Part shown: piece by piece, positions 63,237 to 64,000 of the stretch
Layout of the letters: the number at the start of each line of letters is the position of its first letter
How positions within the stretch are numbered: the first letter of the stretch is position 1
DNA from: Plasmodium brasilianum
Taxonomy: Eukaryota > Apicomplexa > Aconoidasida > Haemosporida > Plasmodiidae
Assembly: GCF_023973825.1 (NCBI RefSeq)
Contig: NC_090120.1
Location: forward strand, 310,001-374,000
Length of the DNA stretch: 64,000 bases
Direction of reading: 5' to 3'
Translations under genes and position numbers: made by a program
The notes under the pieces: model-generated
What the model saw: only the letters and a program-made list of their open reading frames with translations
Told to the model about the DNA's origin: nothing
Database searches by the model: none

Positions 63237-64000
63237 TTAAAAACTAATGAGAACAGGTTCCAGCGAAAATCTTGAAGTGTCCATGAGCTTGTTAACTTCC
63301 TTTTCTAACTTATTTGTAGATGTTTAATCTTCATGTTGCAATTTTCCTCCTTATTCTTTTATATTATATATGTATGTAGAATTTCAATAGTCATCTTTTT
63401 CTTTAACCTGTGGAATAATGGAGTCCTGTGCTTACCATTCAAAACTTCTTAAGTAATCTTTTCTTTGTTAAGAGTTCTGATAAACGATATTTTGTTCATT
63501 CATTTTCCTTTCATGTCCTTAAATTCTGCCGTCAGGGGAGGTCACTACACCTGATGAAGTACTCAGCATATAAAAATACTCTTTTTTTTTTCCCCAACCA
63601 TTTTAGGATTAACAGACTTTTTTGAATGTTCATTTAGTTTAGCAACCTGTTCTTTTAATCTAGATATGAAAACACAGGAATTATAATTTATATCCCATAT
63701 AATACAATCCTCACGTATTGTTTTATCTATAAAAAAGTCAAAACATTAGAAATTTTTACGTTTTTTTTTATGTTATTTCATATAATGGTTCAATGTAACA
63801 AACGCATTTAACATAATTATCATATTTCTCGATATTACAAATCATATTATTATTAATTGTATTATATTTAGTAAAATAATCAACCATATCATTCTTTTCT
63901 TTCATTTGCTCAAAATAAAAATTATATTCAAGTAATAAATAATTTTTATTTTGTTCACTATAAGTATTAATCTCTACAAAAATAAAGTTTTTGAATAATA
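63237..64000 (-). pseudogene. PIR-type gene, pseudogene, cut by the window end
   Basis: The 5' part lies beyond 64000. From the edge it reads EINTYSEQNKNYLLLEYNFY, FEQMKEKNDMVDYFTKYNTI and ICNIEKYDNYVKCVCYIEPL, the middle of a PIR exon 2 with its cysteines. A stop and an insertion-like gap follow. It then reads IREDCIIWDINYNSCVFISR, LKEQVAKLNEHSKKS and a stop. After frame changes it reads LTAEFKDMKGK, a stop, ISFIRTLNKEKIT and a stop. It ends LEKEVNKLMDTSRFSLEPVL with TAA 63237-63239, where a PIR would be nearing its membrane segment. No membrane segment or tail exon was seen. It is heavily decayed and assignment rests on motif spacing. Confidence 0.68.

Noticed and set aside
63428..63625. 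65-codon plus-strand frame
   Set aside because: Antisense to the PIR relic at the window end.
1..64000. tRNA, rRNA, CRISPR or transposon features
   Set aside because: None recognised on either strand; not expected in such a subtelomere.

Overview
The window looks like subtelomeric DNA from a human-infecting Plasmodium, most probably P. malariae or a malariae-like parasite. The base composition is extremely A+T-rich. Genes are sparse and separated by kilobases of A/T-rich spacer. Almost every recognisable gene belongs to a subtelomeric exported or surface family. The species call rests on several relics with the fam-l/fam-m layout: an exon 1 of about 29 codons that usually begins MEQK, a short intron, then an exon 2 carrying YRLLAKY-like motifs and two membrane segments. 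To my knowledge these families are diagnostic of P. malariae. I ran no database search, so the species call is inference.

Layout, left to right. A three-exon PIR gene broken by two in-frame stops lies at 2.6-4.5 kb (-). A fam-l pseudogene is at 9.3-10.2 kb (-). Two further exported two-membrane-segment pseudogenes are at 13.5-14.1 kb and 18.2-18.9 kb (-). A second fam-l pseudogene is at 21.8-22.8 kb (-) and a badly decayed PIR at 24.5-26.2 kb (-). Another exported-type relic is at 30.9-31.8 kb (-). The only intact family gene, a fam-m, is at 35.1-36.0 kb (-). A plasmepsin pseudogene is at 38.3-39.7 kb (+). A small lysine/histidine-repeat ORF is at 42.5 kb (+) and a small membrane-protein relic at 43.5 kb (-). 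A third fam-l pseudogene is at 47.3-48.2 kb (-). A truncated SURFIN/STP1-like pseudogene is at 50.3-52.5 kb (-). Two more PIR relics are at 59.4-60.3 kb and from 63.2 kb to the window end (-), with two unidentified coding-like fragments between them.

The window is therefore a graveyard of antigen and export families. In the living genome these families act at the infected red-cell surface or in host-cell remodelling. Here at most one copy (fam-m) could make a full protein, though the relics could feed recombination. Splice sites and signal-type first exons often survive although exon 2 is broken. Intergenic DNA is not featureless: diverged blocks recur, some at a similar distance upstream of several family genes, so gene and flank may have been duplicated together. 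No rRNA, tRNA, CRISPR array, transposon or telomere repeat array was recognised. All coordinates and translations were worked out by hand.
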